A stretch of DNA of 64,000 nucleotides, taken from Bacteroidaceae bacterium. GTDB taxonomy: Bacteria; Bacteroidota; Bacteroidia; Bacteroidales; Bacteroidaceae. Where the stretch lies: positions 1 through 64,000 of the forward strand of contig JAFYMW010000032.1 of assembly GCA_017548165.1 (NCBI GenBank), in the 5' to 3' direction. Below are positions 24,352 through 33,533 of this stretch, piece by piece. The stretch's first letter is position 1; each line of letters opens with the position of its first letter. The notes beneath the pieces are model-generated. The model had not been told where the DNA came from. It searched no databases and was given only the letters and a program-made list of their open reading frames with translations. A program made the translations under genes and the position numbers.

Positions 24352-25626
24352 ATGAATACAAATTTGATTTTATGTAGCATAGCAGTATTCTTGGTAATCA
24401 TCCTTGTGTTGGTTATCATCCTGCTTATTGCCAAGAAGTACTTGTCGCCCAGCGGCAATGTTACTATCACCATCAACGGCAAGGACAAGGTGTCCGTTGC
24501 TCAGGGCGGTTCTCTGTTGAGCACCATGTCGGAGCAGGGCATCTTCCTTCCCAGCGCCTGTGGTGGTAAGGGCTCTTGCGGTCAGTGTAAGGTACAGGTA
24601 CCTGCCGGCGGTGGCGAGATTCTCGATAGCGAGAAGGGCCATTTCACCCGCAAGCAGGTGAAGGAGAACTGGCGCCTTGGCTGTCAGTGCAAGGTCAAGA
24701 GCGACATGGAGATTAAGGTCGACGACTCTGTAATGGGCGTTAAGGAATGGGAGTGCACCGTTATCGGTAACCGCAACGTTGCCACCTTCATCAAGGAGTA
24801 CAAGGTTGCCCTGCCTCCAGGCGAGCACATGGACTTCGAGCCCGGTTCTTACGCACAGATTAAGATTCCTGCATTCCAGATCGACTACGACAAGGACTTC
24901 GACAAGTCCCTGATTGGCGACACCTATCTGCCCGCATGGAAGAACTTCGGTTTGTTCAACCTGAAGTGTGTCAACGACACTCCTACCATCCGTGCATACT
25001 CTATGGCCAACTACCCCGACGAGGGCGATATCATCACCTTGAACGTGCGTATTGCCACACCTCCCTTCAAGCCCAAGGAGCAGGGTCCCGGTTTCATGGA
25101 TGTGAATCCCGGTATCGCCTCTTCTTACATCTTCAGCCTGAAGCCCGGCGACAAGGTTATCATGAGTGGTCCTTATGGTGAGTTCCGTCCCAACTACGAC
25201 ACTGGTCGTGAGATGATTTGGGTAGGTGGTGGTGCCGGTATGGCTCCTCTGCGCGCACAGATCATGCACATGCTCAAGACCCGTCAGTGCCGCGACCGTC
25301 AGATGCACTACTTCTATGGTGCACGTGCTCTCGAGGAGATTCCATTCCTCGACGACTTCCTCGCACTGGAGAAGGAGTTCGACAACTTCCACTTCCACCT
25401 GGCACTCGACCGTCCCGATCCCAAGGCCGATGCAGCAGGCATCAAGTACACTGCTGGTTTCGTAGCACCCGTTATGGGCGACACCTACCTGAAGCAGCAC
25501 GAATGCCCCGAGGATTGCGAGTACTACCTCTGCGGTCCTCCAATGATGGCAAAGACCGTCCTCGACCTCTTGGACAGCCTCGGTGTGGAGAAGGACATGA
25601 TTCACTTCGACGACTTCGGCGGATAA
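24352..25626 (+). CDS. nqrF: Na+-NQR subunit F, NADH dehydrogenase
   Basis: The 424-residue electron entry subunit has an N-terminal TM helix (LCSIAVFLVIILVLVIIL), a plant-type 2Fe-2S domain (CGGKGSCGQCKV and a later Cys in LGCQCK), a FAD-binding barrel (RAYSMANYP) and an NADH-binding domain (GGGAGMAPLRAQI and YYLCGPPMM). It is the last gene of the operon; a hairpin terminator lies 42 bases downstream. Confidence 0.97.
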   Translation: MNTNLILCSIAVFLVIILVLVIILLIAKKYLSPSGNVTITINGKDKVSVAQGGSLLSTMSEQGIFLPSACGGKGSCGQCKVQVPAGGGEILDSEKGHFTRKQVKENWRLGCQCKVKSDMEIKVDDSVMGVKEWECTVIGNRNVATFIKEYKVALPPGEHMDFEPGSYAQIKIPAFQIDYDKDFDKSLIGDTYLPAWKNFGLFNLKCVNDTPTIRAYSMANYPDEGDIITLNVRIATPPFKPKEQGPGFMDVNPGIASSYIFSLKPGDKVIMSGPYGEFRPNYDTGREMIWVGGGAGMAPLRAQIMHMLKTRQCRDRQMHYFYGARALEEIPFLDDFLALEKEFDNFHFHLALDRPDPKADAAGIKYTAGFVAPVMGDTYLKQHECPEDCEYYLCGPPMMAKTVLDLLDSLGVEKDMIHFDDFGG

Positions 25627-25667
25627 TCAACGGTTTGCATCACACAAACCGCATTTATATCAGAAAG

Positions 25668-25692
25668 TGGGCTCGGCACAACGCCGGGCCCA
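25668..25692 (+). terminator. Terminator of the nqr operon
   Basis: Stem tgggctcggc (25668-25677) with gccgggccca (25683-25692), one wobble pair, then ttttctttttctt. A smaller hairpin (cggtttg with caaaccg, 25631-25651) sits just ahead of it. From here to 25918 no other feature was seen. Confidence 0.85.
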
Positions 25693-25918
25693 TTTTCTTT
25701 TTCTTGTCAATCTGCACTTTACCTCTCTCCCGAGACAGAGGACAAATGAGGCCTTTCAATATTTCATCCTATCCTCAATCCCGTATACTATGACAAAAAA
25801 TCTTTTTATGAAAATCAGAGTCTAATAATACGCGGGAGTAATTGACGACTACGATGTTTTTTTGATCTTGTTGTAACTTCAATTTTGCTTCTCTGTGGTA
25901 TATTAATAAAAATAATAT

Positions 25919-25926
25919 TAACTTTG
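25919..25926 (+). promoter_or_regulatory. -7 element of the C10 protease gene
   Basis: TAACTTTG ends four bases before ATG 25931, so the mRNA would be leaderless or nearly so unless a further upstream promoter is used. No convincing -33. Confidence 0.4.
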
Positions 25927-25930
25927 TTGC

Positions 25931-27508
25931 ATGAAACATATATTCGGCCTAATTATTTTGTTCTCTCTTTCGTTGTGCTGCTTTGCTCAGCCCAAGCCTT
26001 TGCGTAGTGTAGAACCATTGCTCAATACAGTTCGTGTACAGTCGGCTCCGTTCAACAATTCGTGCCCTTATTACAATTATGGAGATTCTATGAGTAGTGA
26101 GCGTTGCCTGGTTGGGTGTGTGGCAACATCCATAGAACAATTGCTCAGTTATTATCGTTATCCAGAGCGTCTGCAGGACAGTATTGCTGGTTGGGAGACT
26201 AAAAATTATTCTCTTGCCACAGTGCCAGCTGGTAGTGTCATAGACTGGGAGGATGTGGCAGATCTGAGTTTGTGGTGTGGCATGATAGTGCAGATGAAGT
26301 ATGGTGTGGATGCCAGTGCCTCTGGTTTGTGGAAGGCCGAGGAACCTTTGCGCAGGGTGTTTGGCTACAAGATGGTCAAGGTACTGGACAGAAGCATGTA
26401 TAGTTTTGATGCATGGCACCGCATATTGCAGAACGAACTGATGGCAGGTCGCCCTGTGGCATATGTGGGATATACGAATCTGATGAACGGTCATGCCTTC
26501 AATATCGATGGTGTTGACGAGAACGGACTGTACCATTGCAATTGGGGCGAAGGCGAGGGATATGATGGATATTATAGTCTCGAGCATCTGTGCAAGTATC
26601 AGCCATGGTGGGACGAAACTGAGTGGGGTAGAATGATGGGTTTCAGTGCCAACGAATATATGTTGGTGCTACATCCCGATAGTGTGGAGGATTTTCTCGA
26701 GCTAGATACATTGAAGGACTTTGCACACGCCGTAAAGGTGGAGAACATAGAGTTTAAAACTCCTGTATACAATAGTGGGCATGTGCTAACGGATGTTACA
26801 CTTACGAATACCACGGCAGACACTCTGTTTCATGCCTATGAGATTATCATTAATTCTCCATCGGATACCTCTCTTCTTGAACAATGTAAAGAGGTAGCGC
26901 TCTCGTCGGTAAAACTCATGCCATATGAGACTCATACACAGACGATAGTGGGCAAGTATCATGTCCCCATAGGTGAGAAGGTCGTAAGTCTGACTTTCGA
27001 TGGAGTAGAAGTGCCGTATAGCAAAAGTGTGCAGGTTGTTGGCACCGAGGTAGATAAACTGAGTTTTCAGAATATAGCCATTGAATTTCCAGAGGACAGT
27101 ACGGCGCATATATCTCTGCGTATGCACAACTCAGCATCGTCTGGAGCCTATGGCAGACTGCTTTATTGTCGTCTCTATCCACAAGGTAGCGATGTGTCGG
27201 TTTCTATGGACTATCGTATAACATCAGTTCCGGCAAGTCAATCCAGAATAGATACCTTATATTTTCACCGACTTGAGCCTGGCGTGACTTATAATCTTCA
27301 TATAGGAGGATGGAGCTCCACCATGCACCAACTCTCTTTTACTATGCCAGATAGTTCTACATATATAGAGACCACTCCCGGTGGCCCTCATCTAGTCAAA
27401 CATACTCCTTTGTATGATATAAAGGGTAGGCCAGTGCTCCGTCCAGAGAATGGTATATACATCAAGAATGGAAAAAAAGTATATTATGAATCCAGAAGAA
27501 ATAATTAG
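25931..27508 (+). CDS. Secreted C10-family cysteine peptidase (streptopain-like)
   Basis: The 525-residue protein has a signal peptide (GLIILFSLSLCCFA) and then directly the papain-like C10 catalytic domain, with Cys63 in CLVGCVATS and His188 in NGHAFNIDGVDENG. The inhibitory propeptide found in SpeB and many Prevotella C10 enzymes is missing between signal and catalytic domain. After about residue 245 follow beta-rich modules, and the C-terminus (LYDIKGRPV, GIYIKNGKKV) resembles the conserved end of secreted Prevotella proteins, a sorting-type signal. It probably degrades host or dietary protein or is a self-processing toxin-like hydrolase. The 3' end overlaps the HD gene. Confidence 0.85.
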   Translation: MKHIFGLIILFSLSLCCFAQPKPLRSVEPLLNTVRVQSAPFNNSCPYYNYGDSMSSERCLVGCVATSIEQLLSYYRYPERLQDSIAGWETKNYSLATVPAGSVIDWEDVADLSLWCGMIVQMKYGVDASASGLWKAEEPLRRVFGYKMVKVLDRSMYSFDAWHRILQNELMAGRPVAYVGYTNLMNGHAFNIDGVDENGLYHCNWGEGEGYDGYYSLEHLCKYQPWWDETEWGRMMGFSANEYMLVLHPDSVEDFLELDTLKDFAHAVKVENIEFKTPVYNSGHVLTDVTLTNTTADTLFHAYEIIINSPSDTSLLEQCKEVALSSVKLMPYETHTQTIVGKYHVPIGEKVVSLTFDGVEVPYSKSVQVVGTEVDKLSFQNIAIEFPEDSTAHISLRMHNSASSGAYGRLLYCRLYPQGSDVSVSMDYRITSVPASQSRIDTLYFHRLEPGVTYNLHIGGWSSTMHQLSFTMPDSSTYIETTPGGPHLVKHTPLYDIKGRPVLRPENGIYIKNGKKVYYESRRNN

Positions 27509-28025
27509 AAGGCATTACGAAGGAGAGGATGCTAATTTGTTGGAATTGTTGCTCTTGCATTCGCGTCAAGTTGCAGAGAAAGCACTTGAGGTTGTTGATA
27601 GACATCCAGAATTGGGGGCAGACAGAAGCTTTGTCTACGAGGCAGCCATGTTGCACGATATCGGTATCATGCATACCAATGCTCCTGGTATAGGATGTCA
27701 TGGCGAACATCCATACATATGCCACGGAATGCTTGGGGCAGAGATGCTTAGGGCTGAGGGTTGGATGCGCCATGCTCGTGTTGCAGAACGACACACTGGT
27801 ACGGGACTGACTCGAGAGACAATAGAAGCACAGGGATTGCCCTTACCTATGGAGGATTTCTCCCCTCAAAGTATTGAGGAACAGATAGTATGCTATGCCG
27901 ACAAGTTCTTCTCAAAGAGTCACCCCGAGCGTGTCAAGACCTCAACACAGGTGCGTGAGATGCTACAGCGTTTTCCTGATGGCAACATCCATCGTTGGGA
28001 CAAGTGGGTAGAGCTTTTTAGTTAA
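27486..28025 (+). CDS. HD-domain phosphohydrolase
   Basis: The 179-residue protein (from ATG 27486) has the HD signature: His25, His57-Asp58 in AAMLHDIGIMH, then HPYICHGMLGAEML and ERHTGTGLT. Small stand-alone HD proteins hydrolyse phosphate esters of nucleotides; the substrate is unknown. In-frame ATGs at 27450 and 27468 would lengthen it by 12 or 6 residues. In all cases it overlaps the end of the C10 peptidase gene (by 23 bases with the start chosen), which indicates translational coupling. Confidence 0.82.
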   Translation: MNPEEIIRRHYEGEDANLLELLLLHSRQVAEKALEVVDRHPELGADRSFVYEAAMLHDIGIMHTNAPGIGCHGEHPYICHGMLGAEMLRAEGWMRHARVAERHTGTGLTRETIEAQGLPLPMEDFSPQSIEEQIVCYADKFFSKSHPERVKTSTQVREMLQRFPDGNIHRWDKWVELFS

Positions 28026-28051
28026 AAGATGCAATTAAGGTTGTGGCGAGG

Positions 28052-28082
28052 TTGCTTATGTTGTGGAAAAGTTGTACCTTTG
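28052..28082 (+). promoter_or_regulatory. Promoter of lptD
   Basis: TTG at 28052-28054, a 20-base spacer and TACCTTTG at 28075-28082. It overlaps the GTG at 28063, so translation must start further downstream. Confidence 0.75.
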
Positions 28083-28110
28083 CCTCAATAACAGATATCC
28101 GGAAAAGACG

Positions 28111-30951
28111 TTGAGGGCAAGGACCTTTATTATATTCTTTATAACCAGTATTTTAGTGGCGTTGGCAGGTAATGACTTACCTGCCATGAATTCGTTTGGC
28201 ACGCAAAGGGCAGCTCTGTCTCTCGACACTATTCCATTGCAGAATATATCGTCGCGCAAGGATTCTATAGCATTAGCAGACTCTCTTCGCCGCATAGCTG
28301 CATTGGACAGCATGAAGGGCTATACCATATATGCCGACACCACTACCTGGGTCAAGGACACTGTTCAACGAGACACTGCACAACTTAGCAAGAACTCATT
28401 GGATTTTCCCGTTCAATACACAGCATCGGACAGTATCACTTTTGATATGTTCAGTAGTCATGCCTATCTCTATGGTAATAGTCATGTGCAGTATCAAAAT
28501 CTGGAACTTACGGCCGATAAGATCAGTATCTCCCTGGATAGCAGTTTGGTACATGCCAATGGTAGAAAGGATAGCTTGGGGGAGGTGTTGGGAAAACCTC
28601 TCTTCCGACAAGGCGAAGAGGAATACGAGCCCGACCGCATCTCTTATAATTTCAAGACTCGCAAGGCGTATATTACCAATGTTTACACCAAGCAAGGTGA
28701 TGGTTTTATGACCACGAACGAGAGTAAGCGCGACAGTTCGGGAACCATGTATCTCAATGGTGGTAAATACACCACTTGCGATGCGCAACATCCCCATTTC
28801 TATCTTAAGATGACGCGCGCCAAGGTGCGTCCAGGCAAGGATATCGTTTTCGGACCTGCAAACCTTGTCGTGTGCGATGTGCCCCTGCCTCTTGCCGTAC
28901 CATATGGCTTTTTCCCTTTCTCGCATAGTTACCAGAGCGGATTCATCATGCCCTCTTATGGCGATGAGACAGAGCGCGGTTTTTACCTGCGCGAAGGTGG
29001 TTATTACTTTGCTATCAACGATTATGTCGACCTCAAACTACTTGGCGACATATACACCAAGGGCTCTTGGGCCTTGTCGGCAGCAGCCAATTACCGCTTG
29101 CGATATAAGTTTTCTGGTAATCTCAATATCAGTTATCAGAAAACCGTTTATTCCGACAAGTCCACTCCCAGTGTAGGTGATTTCAAGATATCATGGACAC
29201 ATCGTCAGGATTCCAAGGCCAATCCCTCGCAGAGTTTTTCTGCCAGTGTAAACTATGCCTCAACATCCTACGAAAAGAACAATCTCACATCTCGCTACAA
29301 CCCCGAAAGTTACACCCAGAGCACGCGAACCAGTTCTGTTAGCTATAGCAAGAATTTCAGCGATATAGGTCTCACCCTGTCTGGAACTTTTAATTTGTCG
29401 CAGAGTTTGAGAGATAGTATGGTTTCTGTGACATTGCCCACCCTCAACATCACCCTCTCGCGTCTGTATCCTTTCAAACGCAAGCATGCTGTGGGCAAGG
29501 AACGTTGGTACGAAAAGATAGCTCTCTCCTATACTGGTACTTTCCAGAATAGCATCAGTACCAAGGACTATAAACTCTTTAAGAGTAATTTGGTCAAGGA
29601 TTGGCGCAATGGTATGCGACACCAGGTTCCTATCTCTGCCACATTCCAGTTGTTCAGGTATATCAACCTCACCGCCTCGGCCAATTTTACCGACCGCATG
29701 TACATGCAGAAGGTTCGTCAGGAGTGGGATCAGGACAGACAACAGGTTGTCAAGGACACTCTGTTTGGTTTCTACAATGTCTATGACTATAACATGAGTA
29801 TGTCGCTCAATACCAAGTTGTATGGCTTCTACAAACCTATGCCCTGGGCTGGTGGCAAGAAGATTGAGGCCATACGACATGTCTTTACCCCGAGTATCAG
29901 TTTCTCCTATGCTCCCGACTTTGGTTCCAGTCGCTATGGCTATTATGATAGTTATCAGCGCACTGATGCAAATGGTTTCCCCGTGGGCGACCCTGTACAG
30001 TATTCATACTATGCCAGTTCGTTGTATGGTACACCTTCTCGAGGTAAAAGAGGAAGTATCACCATGGATATCTCCAACAACATTGAAATGAAGGTATACT
30101 CCAACAAGGATACAACAGGTTATCGCAAGATAAGCCTTATCGACGAACTTGGAGCCTCGCTCAGCTACAATATGGCTGCCAAGACTCGTCAATGGAGCGA
30201 CCTCAGTACACGCATTCGTTTGAAACTCAGCAAAAGTTATACCTTCAGCATGAATGCTGTCTTTGCCACTTATGCCTACGAATTTGATGATAAAGGTAAC
30301 GTCAGGGTAGGGGATCGGACCGAGTGGAGCTATGGTCGTTTTGGACGCTTTCAGGGTATGAGCCAAAGTATTTCGTACACCTTCAACAATCAGACAATAC
30401 AAAAGTTGCGCAACAAACTTCTTGGTCTTGGCCATTCGTCACAAGATGACGAGGAGGACGATGAAGAGGATGAGGCAGATCCTGAGTTGCAGAACGTTGA
30501 CCCTGAGCGTCGTAAGGGACAGCACGGTGCCAAACCTCAGAACGAGGGACGTGCTGTCGACGAGGATGGTTATCTTAAGTACACTATTCCTTGGAGTTTC
30601 AATGTCAATTATAGTGTCAGCATGCGCGAGGATACACAAGCAAAGATCAATCCCAAGAACATGCGCTATCCCTTTAGGTTTACTCACACTCTCAACTTCT
30701 CCGGAAATGTGCGCATAGCCGAGGGATGGAACATAACATTCTCGTCGGGATACGATTTCAACTACAAGCGTTTGTCCATGACAACAGCATCCTTGAATCG
30801 CGACCTTCATTGTTTCTCGATGTCATGTTCCATAGTGCTTCTGCCATACCGAAGTTACAACTTCAACTTCCAGGCCGACTCATCCGTCCTGAGCGATGTT
30901 TTGCGCTGGCGCAAGCAGAGTTCTTATAGTTCAAACATCGAATGGTATTAA
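28111..30951 (+). CDS. lptD: LPS-assembly protein LptD
   Basis: From TTG 28111 the product has 946 residues: a signal peptide (RARTFIIFFITSILVALAG), an N-terminal OstA/LptA-like beta-jellyroll (about residues 100-260; AYLYGNSHVQYQNLELTADKI) and a large beta-barrel with the LptD hallmarks VPYGFFPFSHSYQSGFIMPSY and GGYYFAINDYVDL. It inserts lipopolysaccharide into the outer leaflet together with LptE. The open frame reaches GTG 28063 but the promoter covers that codon; ATG 28187 would remove the signal peptide. An acidic DEEDDEEDEADPE insertion lies near residue 790 in an external loop. Confidence 0.93.
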   Translation: MRARTFIIFFITSILVALAGNDLPAMNSFGTQRAALSLDTIPLQNISSRKDSIALADSLRRIAALDSMKGYTIYADTTTWVKDTVQRDTAQLSKNSLDFPVQYTASDSITFDMFSSHAYLYGNSHVQYQNLELTADKISISLDSSLVHANGRKDSLGEVLGKPLFRQGEEEYEPDRISYNFKTRKAYITNVYTKQGDGFMTTNESKRDSSGTMYLNGGKYTTCDAQHPHFYLKMTRAKVRPGKDIVFGPANLVVCDVPLPLAVPYGFFPFSHSYQSGFIMPSYGDETERGFYLREGGYYFAINDYVDLKLLGDIYTKGSWALSAAANYRLRYKFSGNLNISYQKTVYSDKSTPSVGDFKISWTHRQDSKANPSQSFSASVNYASTSYEKNNLTSRYNPESYTQSTRTSSVSYSKNFSDIGLTLSGTFNLSQSLRDSMVSVTLPTLNITLSRLYPFKRKHAVGKERWYEKIALSYTGTFQNSISTKDYKLFKSNLVKDWRNGMRHQVPISATFQLFRYINLTASANFTDRMYMQKVRQEWDQDRQQVVKDTLFGFYNVYDYNMSMSLNTKLYGFYKPMPWAGGKKIEAIRHVFTPSISFSYAPDFGSSRYGYYDSYQRTDANGFPVGDPVQYSYYASSLYGTPSRGKRGSITMDISNNIEMKVYSNKDTTGYRKISLIDELGASLSYNMAAKTRQWSDLSTRIRLKLSKSYTFSMNAVFATYAYEFDDKGNVRVGDRTEWSYGRFGRFQGMSQSISYTFNNQTIQKLRNKLLGLGHSSQDDEEDDEEDEADPELQNVDPERRKGQHGAKPQNEGRAVDEDGYLKYTIPWSFNVNYSVSMREDTQAKINPKNMRYPFRFTHTLNFSGNVRIAEGWNITFSSGYDFNYKRLSMTTASLNRDLHCFSMSCSIVLLPYRSYNFNFQADSSVLSDVLRWRKQSSYSSNIEWY

Positions 30952-31012
30952 ACCGATACAAACAGATTTACTATTAAACAGAAATATAAACATTTAACAA
31001 TTTGAATACATT

Positions 31013-31417
31013 ATGAAGAAATTTCTATTTTCCCTAATCTTGTTGCCCATCGCCTTCACTTCATGCAATAAGACCATTTCATACGAAGCTATCAATATGG
31101 ATTATAACGAATTGGAAACTGAAATACTCAGTAGCGATGAGCAAGTAATTCAGGTAGGTGTGAGTTCCACCCACTCTTTCCGTTTGCATTGCGATTCATC
31201 TTTTGTAAAGTTTGAAAATAATGGTGTTGTAACTTACGACAAGAGTGGTTTGGCAATGGTAAGAACTATCCACAATATTTATATCGATGCCAACGAAACA
31301 GACACTAGTCGTATCTTCTTTGTAGAGGCCACAAACAAATTCAACGAGTCAATATCCTCTTCTCTTATATTCAAGCAATTGGCAAAGGAAAAGCAGGAAG
31401 AAACTCCAGTTCAGTAG
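31013..31417 (+). CDS. Small lipoprotein of unknown function
   Basis: The 134-residue product has a lipoprotein signal (LILLPIAFTSC, Cys18) followed by an all-beta, Ser/Thr-rich region without a motif I recognise. Start chosen at ATG 31013 because it gives the complete signal. It stands alone between lptD and tRNA-Cys. Confidence 0.7.
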   Translation: MKKFLFSLILLPIAFTSCNKTISYEAINMDYNELETEILSSDEQVIQVGVSSTHSFRLHCDSSFVKFENNGVVTYDKSGLAMVRTIHNIYIDANETDTSRIFFVEATNKFNESISSSLIFKQLAKEKQEETPVQ

Positions 31418-31531
31418 ACAAATTTATGCCTACAGCCCCCTTGGGAGTGCGGTAAAGTAACTCGTTAATGTGACGAAACTACATACAAACCCTTCCCAAT
31501 GCAAGAATTTTTGAAAAAAGTTAGGGAAATG

Positions 31532-31563
31532 TTTGCAAGAGTAAATAAAAAGCTATACCTTTG
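31532..31563 (+). promoter_or_regulatory. Promoter of tRNA-Cys
   Basis: TTTG (31532-31535), a 20-base spacer and TACCTTTG (31556-31563), 20 bases before the tRNA: a full Bacteroidetes consensus. Confidence 0.85.
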
Positions 31564-31583
31564 CACTCGCAAACAAGGAACAA

Positions 31584-31655
31584 GGTGCCTTGGATGAGTG
31601 GCTTAGTCTACGGTCTGCAAAACCGTCTACGGCGGTTCGAATCCGCCAGGCACCT
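31584..31655 (+). tRNA. tRNA-Cys (GCA)
   Basis: Acceptor arm ggtgcct (31584-31590) pairs with aggcacc (31648-31654). The anticodon arm acggt-ctGCAaa-accgt carries GCA, and the T arm ggcggttcgaatccgcc is standard. The CCA end is not encoded. Confidence 0.95.
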
Positions 31656-31666
31656 CAACCTCATTT

Positions 31667-31710
31667 AGAAGAGTAACTCAATAAACCGAGTTGCTCTTCT
31701 TTTTTTTGCA
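31667..31710 (+). terminator. Terminator of tRNA-Cys
   Basis: Stem agaagagtaactc (31667-31679) with gagttgctcttct (31688-31700), one mismatch, then a run of eight T. Confidence 0.85.
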
Positions 31711-31974
31711 CATACACATCAGTCTTCTTGCAGATTGAGCCTATGCTTAGTTCTGCAAAACAATTTATAATATCAGGAAGTGATTGGATGGATACTTGAC
31801 TAAAGGGTACATAAATCATAACATATTGCCTCTAGAGGATCGTATATTTGTAATGCGCATTTTGTTCTTGTACAACTATACGCTTCTCAGAAGGCTTATA
31901 TGTATGGAAATGTGGGTCAATATACTAACTCTCCAATATCACCTCGGTAACTTTCCAATGTCAATATAGTGTCT

Positions 31975-32062
31975 TTGCCAAGTCAGTATATCTTCTATGC
32001 CAAGTCAATGTATCTTCTATGCCAAGTCAATGTATCTTCTATGCCAAGTCAATGTATCTTCT
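31975..32062 (+). repeat. 22-bp tandem repeat, four copies
   Basis: Unit atgccaagtcaatgtatcttct occurs at 31997-32018, 32019-32040 and 32041-32062 exactly, and with three changes at 31975-31996; a degenerate fifth copy precedes it (about 31951-31974). The repeat lies in the 0.7-kb gene-free stretch 31711-32340 downstream of tRNA-Cys. The rest of this stretch is AT-rich and shows only a weak 61-codon ORF that I do not believe. Confidence 0.9.
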
Positions 32063-32340
32063 GAAGGCACTATTTTCGTGTTTTTTATAAAAATAGTCTT
32101 AAAAATAGACCAATTTCAGTGAAATAATATAGCAAAAACGGTATGTAAGGGTATTAAATGCTCAATGTACTCTACAGTTATCTATTATAGATTAACCCCG
32201 ATGGACATCTGAATATATAACAAAATATCATGACATGTAACTGATAATCGACTGTTGACGAATAATCTCAATTACAGGATAGAAGTCATCTCAGTACTGC
32301 CAGGAGATTATTTCTTAATATATTTGTTCTGCAGATTTAT

Positions 32341-32371
32341 TTTGGCGAATGGAATGAAAATTGTATCTTTG
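32341..32371 (+). promoter_or_regulatory. Promoter of the DUF5009-type gene
   Basis: TTTG (32341-32344), a 19-base spacer and TATCTTTG (32364-32371), 37 bases before the ATG. Confidence 0.85.
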
Positions 32372-32408
32372 CTCGGTATACTTAAACAAAAAATGAAATA
32401 TATACGCC

Positions 32409-33524
32409 ATGCAACAGACTACAAAGCGACTTGAATCGTTGGACATACTACGAGGGCTTGACCTCTTTCTGCTGGTATTCTTCCAACCGGTATTGATGCA
32501 GATATGTGCACGTGTGGATTTGCCCTGGCTCAGAACGGTGGGGGCATGGTTTTCGCATGCCGAATGGGAGGGACTGCATCTGTGGGACTTGGTGATGCCT
32601 TTGTTCCTTTTTATGGCTGGAGCGTCTATGCCCTTTGCCTTCTCAAAATATAGGGAGTCGGAGAGCAAATGGCCCATATACAGAAAGATACTGAAGAGGT
32701 TTGTGGTGCTCTTTCTTCTCGGTATGGTGGTGCAGGGCAATCTGCTGGGATTGGACCCGCAGATGTTTCGTTTCTATAGCAACACGCTCCAAGCCATCGC
32801 TTCGGGCTATCTGATAGCCTCCATGCTGATACTCCATCTGGGGCAGAGGGCACAGATTATAGCCACCTGTATGCTGATGCTGATATATTGGATACCAATG
32901 CATTTCTGTGGCGACTATACTGCCGATGGCAACTTTGCGGAGATGGTCGACAGGGCTGTATTGGGTAGTCATCGCGATGGGGTGTATTGGGACGAGCAGG
33001 GAGAGTGGCACTTTGCTTCGTGGTATCACTACACATGGTTGTGGAGCAGTCTGACCTTTGGCGTTACGGTGATGCTGGGATGCTTTGCCGGACAGATAAT
33101 CAAGGCCGGTAGTGCCCAACGTTCTTTCACTGCCCTGCGACTTATGGTAATAGCCGTTGTCCTGCTTGTGTTTGGCTATCTGCATAGCATGCAGGCACCG
33201 GTAAACAAGCATATGTGGACAACCAGCATGACGCTGATTTCGGGTGGTTGGTGCTGGGCTCTGATGGCGCTGTTCTACTGGCTGGTGGATGTGAAGGGAT
33301 GGAGTAGGGGATTGCAGTGGCTGAAGATATATGGCTCCAACTCCATTGTGGCATATATGCTTGGCGAGGTGGTGAATTTCCGTAGCGTGGTGCAATCCGT
33401 GAGCTATGGTTTGCAACCTCATCTGGGCGAGTGGTATGGCGTGTGGGTGACCTTTGGCAACTACTTGGTTATATTCCTGATACTGAGGGCTATGTACAAG
33501 GCTAGAGTGTTTGTGAAAATCTAA
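32409..33524 (+). CDS. DUF5009/HGSNAT-like membrane acyltransferase family protein
   Basis: The 371-residue membrane protein has about ten TM helices. It starts with KRLESLDILRGLDLFLLVF (the R-x-x-S-L-D-x-x-R-G-L-D pattern of the DUF1624/HGSNAT group), followed by LHLWDLVMPLFLFMAGASMPF and, near the end, IYGSNSIVAYMLGEVV. Human HGSNAT transfers acetyl from acetyl-CoA across a membrane to glucosamine ends of heparan sulfate; the bacterial members are thought to acetylate sugars in the periplasm, without proof for this one. The downstream hydrolase starts 9 bases after its stop. Confidence 0.8.
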   Translation: MQQTTKRLESLDILRGLDLFLLVFFQPVLMQICARVDLPWLRTVGAWFSHAEWEGLHLWDLVMPLFLFMAGASMPFAFSKYRESESKWPIYRKILKRFVVLFLLGMVVQGNLLGLDPQMFRFYSNTLQAIASGYLIASMLILHLGQRAQIIATCMLMLIYWIPMHFCGDYTADGNFAEMVDRAVLGSHRDGVYWDEQGEWHFASWYHYTWLWSSLTFGVTVMLGCFAGQIIKAGSAQRSFTALRLMVIAVVLLVFGYLHSMQAPVNKHMWTTSMTLISGGWCWALMALFYWLVDVKGWSRGLQWLKIYGSNSIVAYMLGEVVNFRSVVQSVSYGLQPHLGEWYGVWVTFGNYLVIFLILRAMYKARVFVKI

Positions 33525-33533
33525 TACTAACCT

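Noticed and set aside
24370..25605. 411-codon open frame on the minus strand
   Set aside because: It lies fully antisense to nqrF, has a composition typical of reversed biased codons, and shows no domain; nqrF is certain.
31784..31969. 61-codon plus-strand ORF
   Set aside because: No ribosome site, promoter or domain; AT-rich chance ORF.
31975..32062. CRISPR array
   Set aside because: The 22-bp units follow each other without spacers and no cas gene is present.
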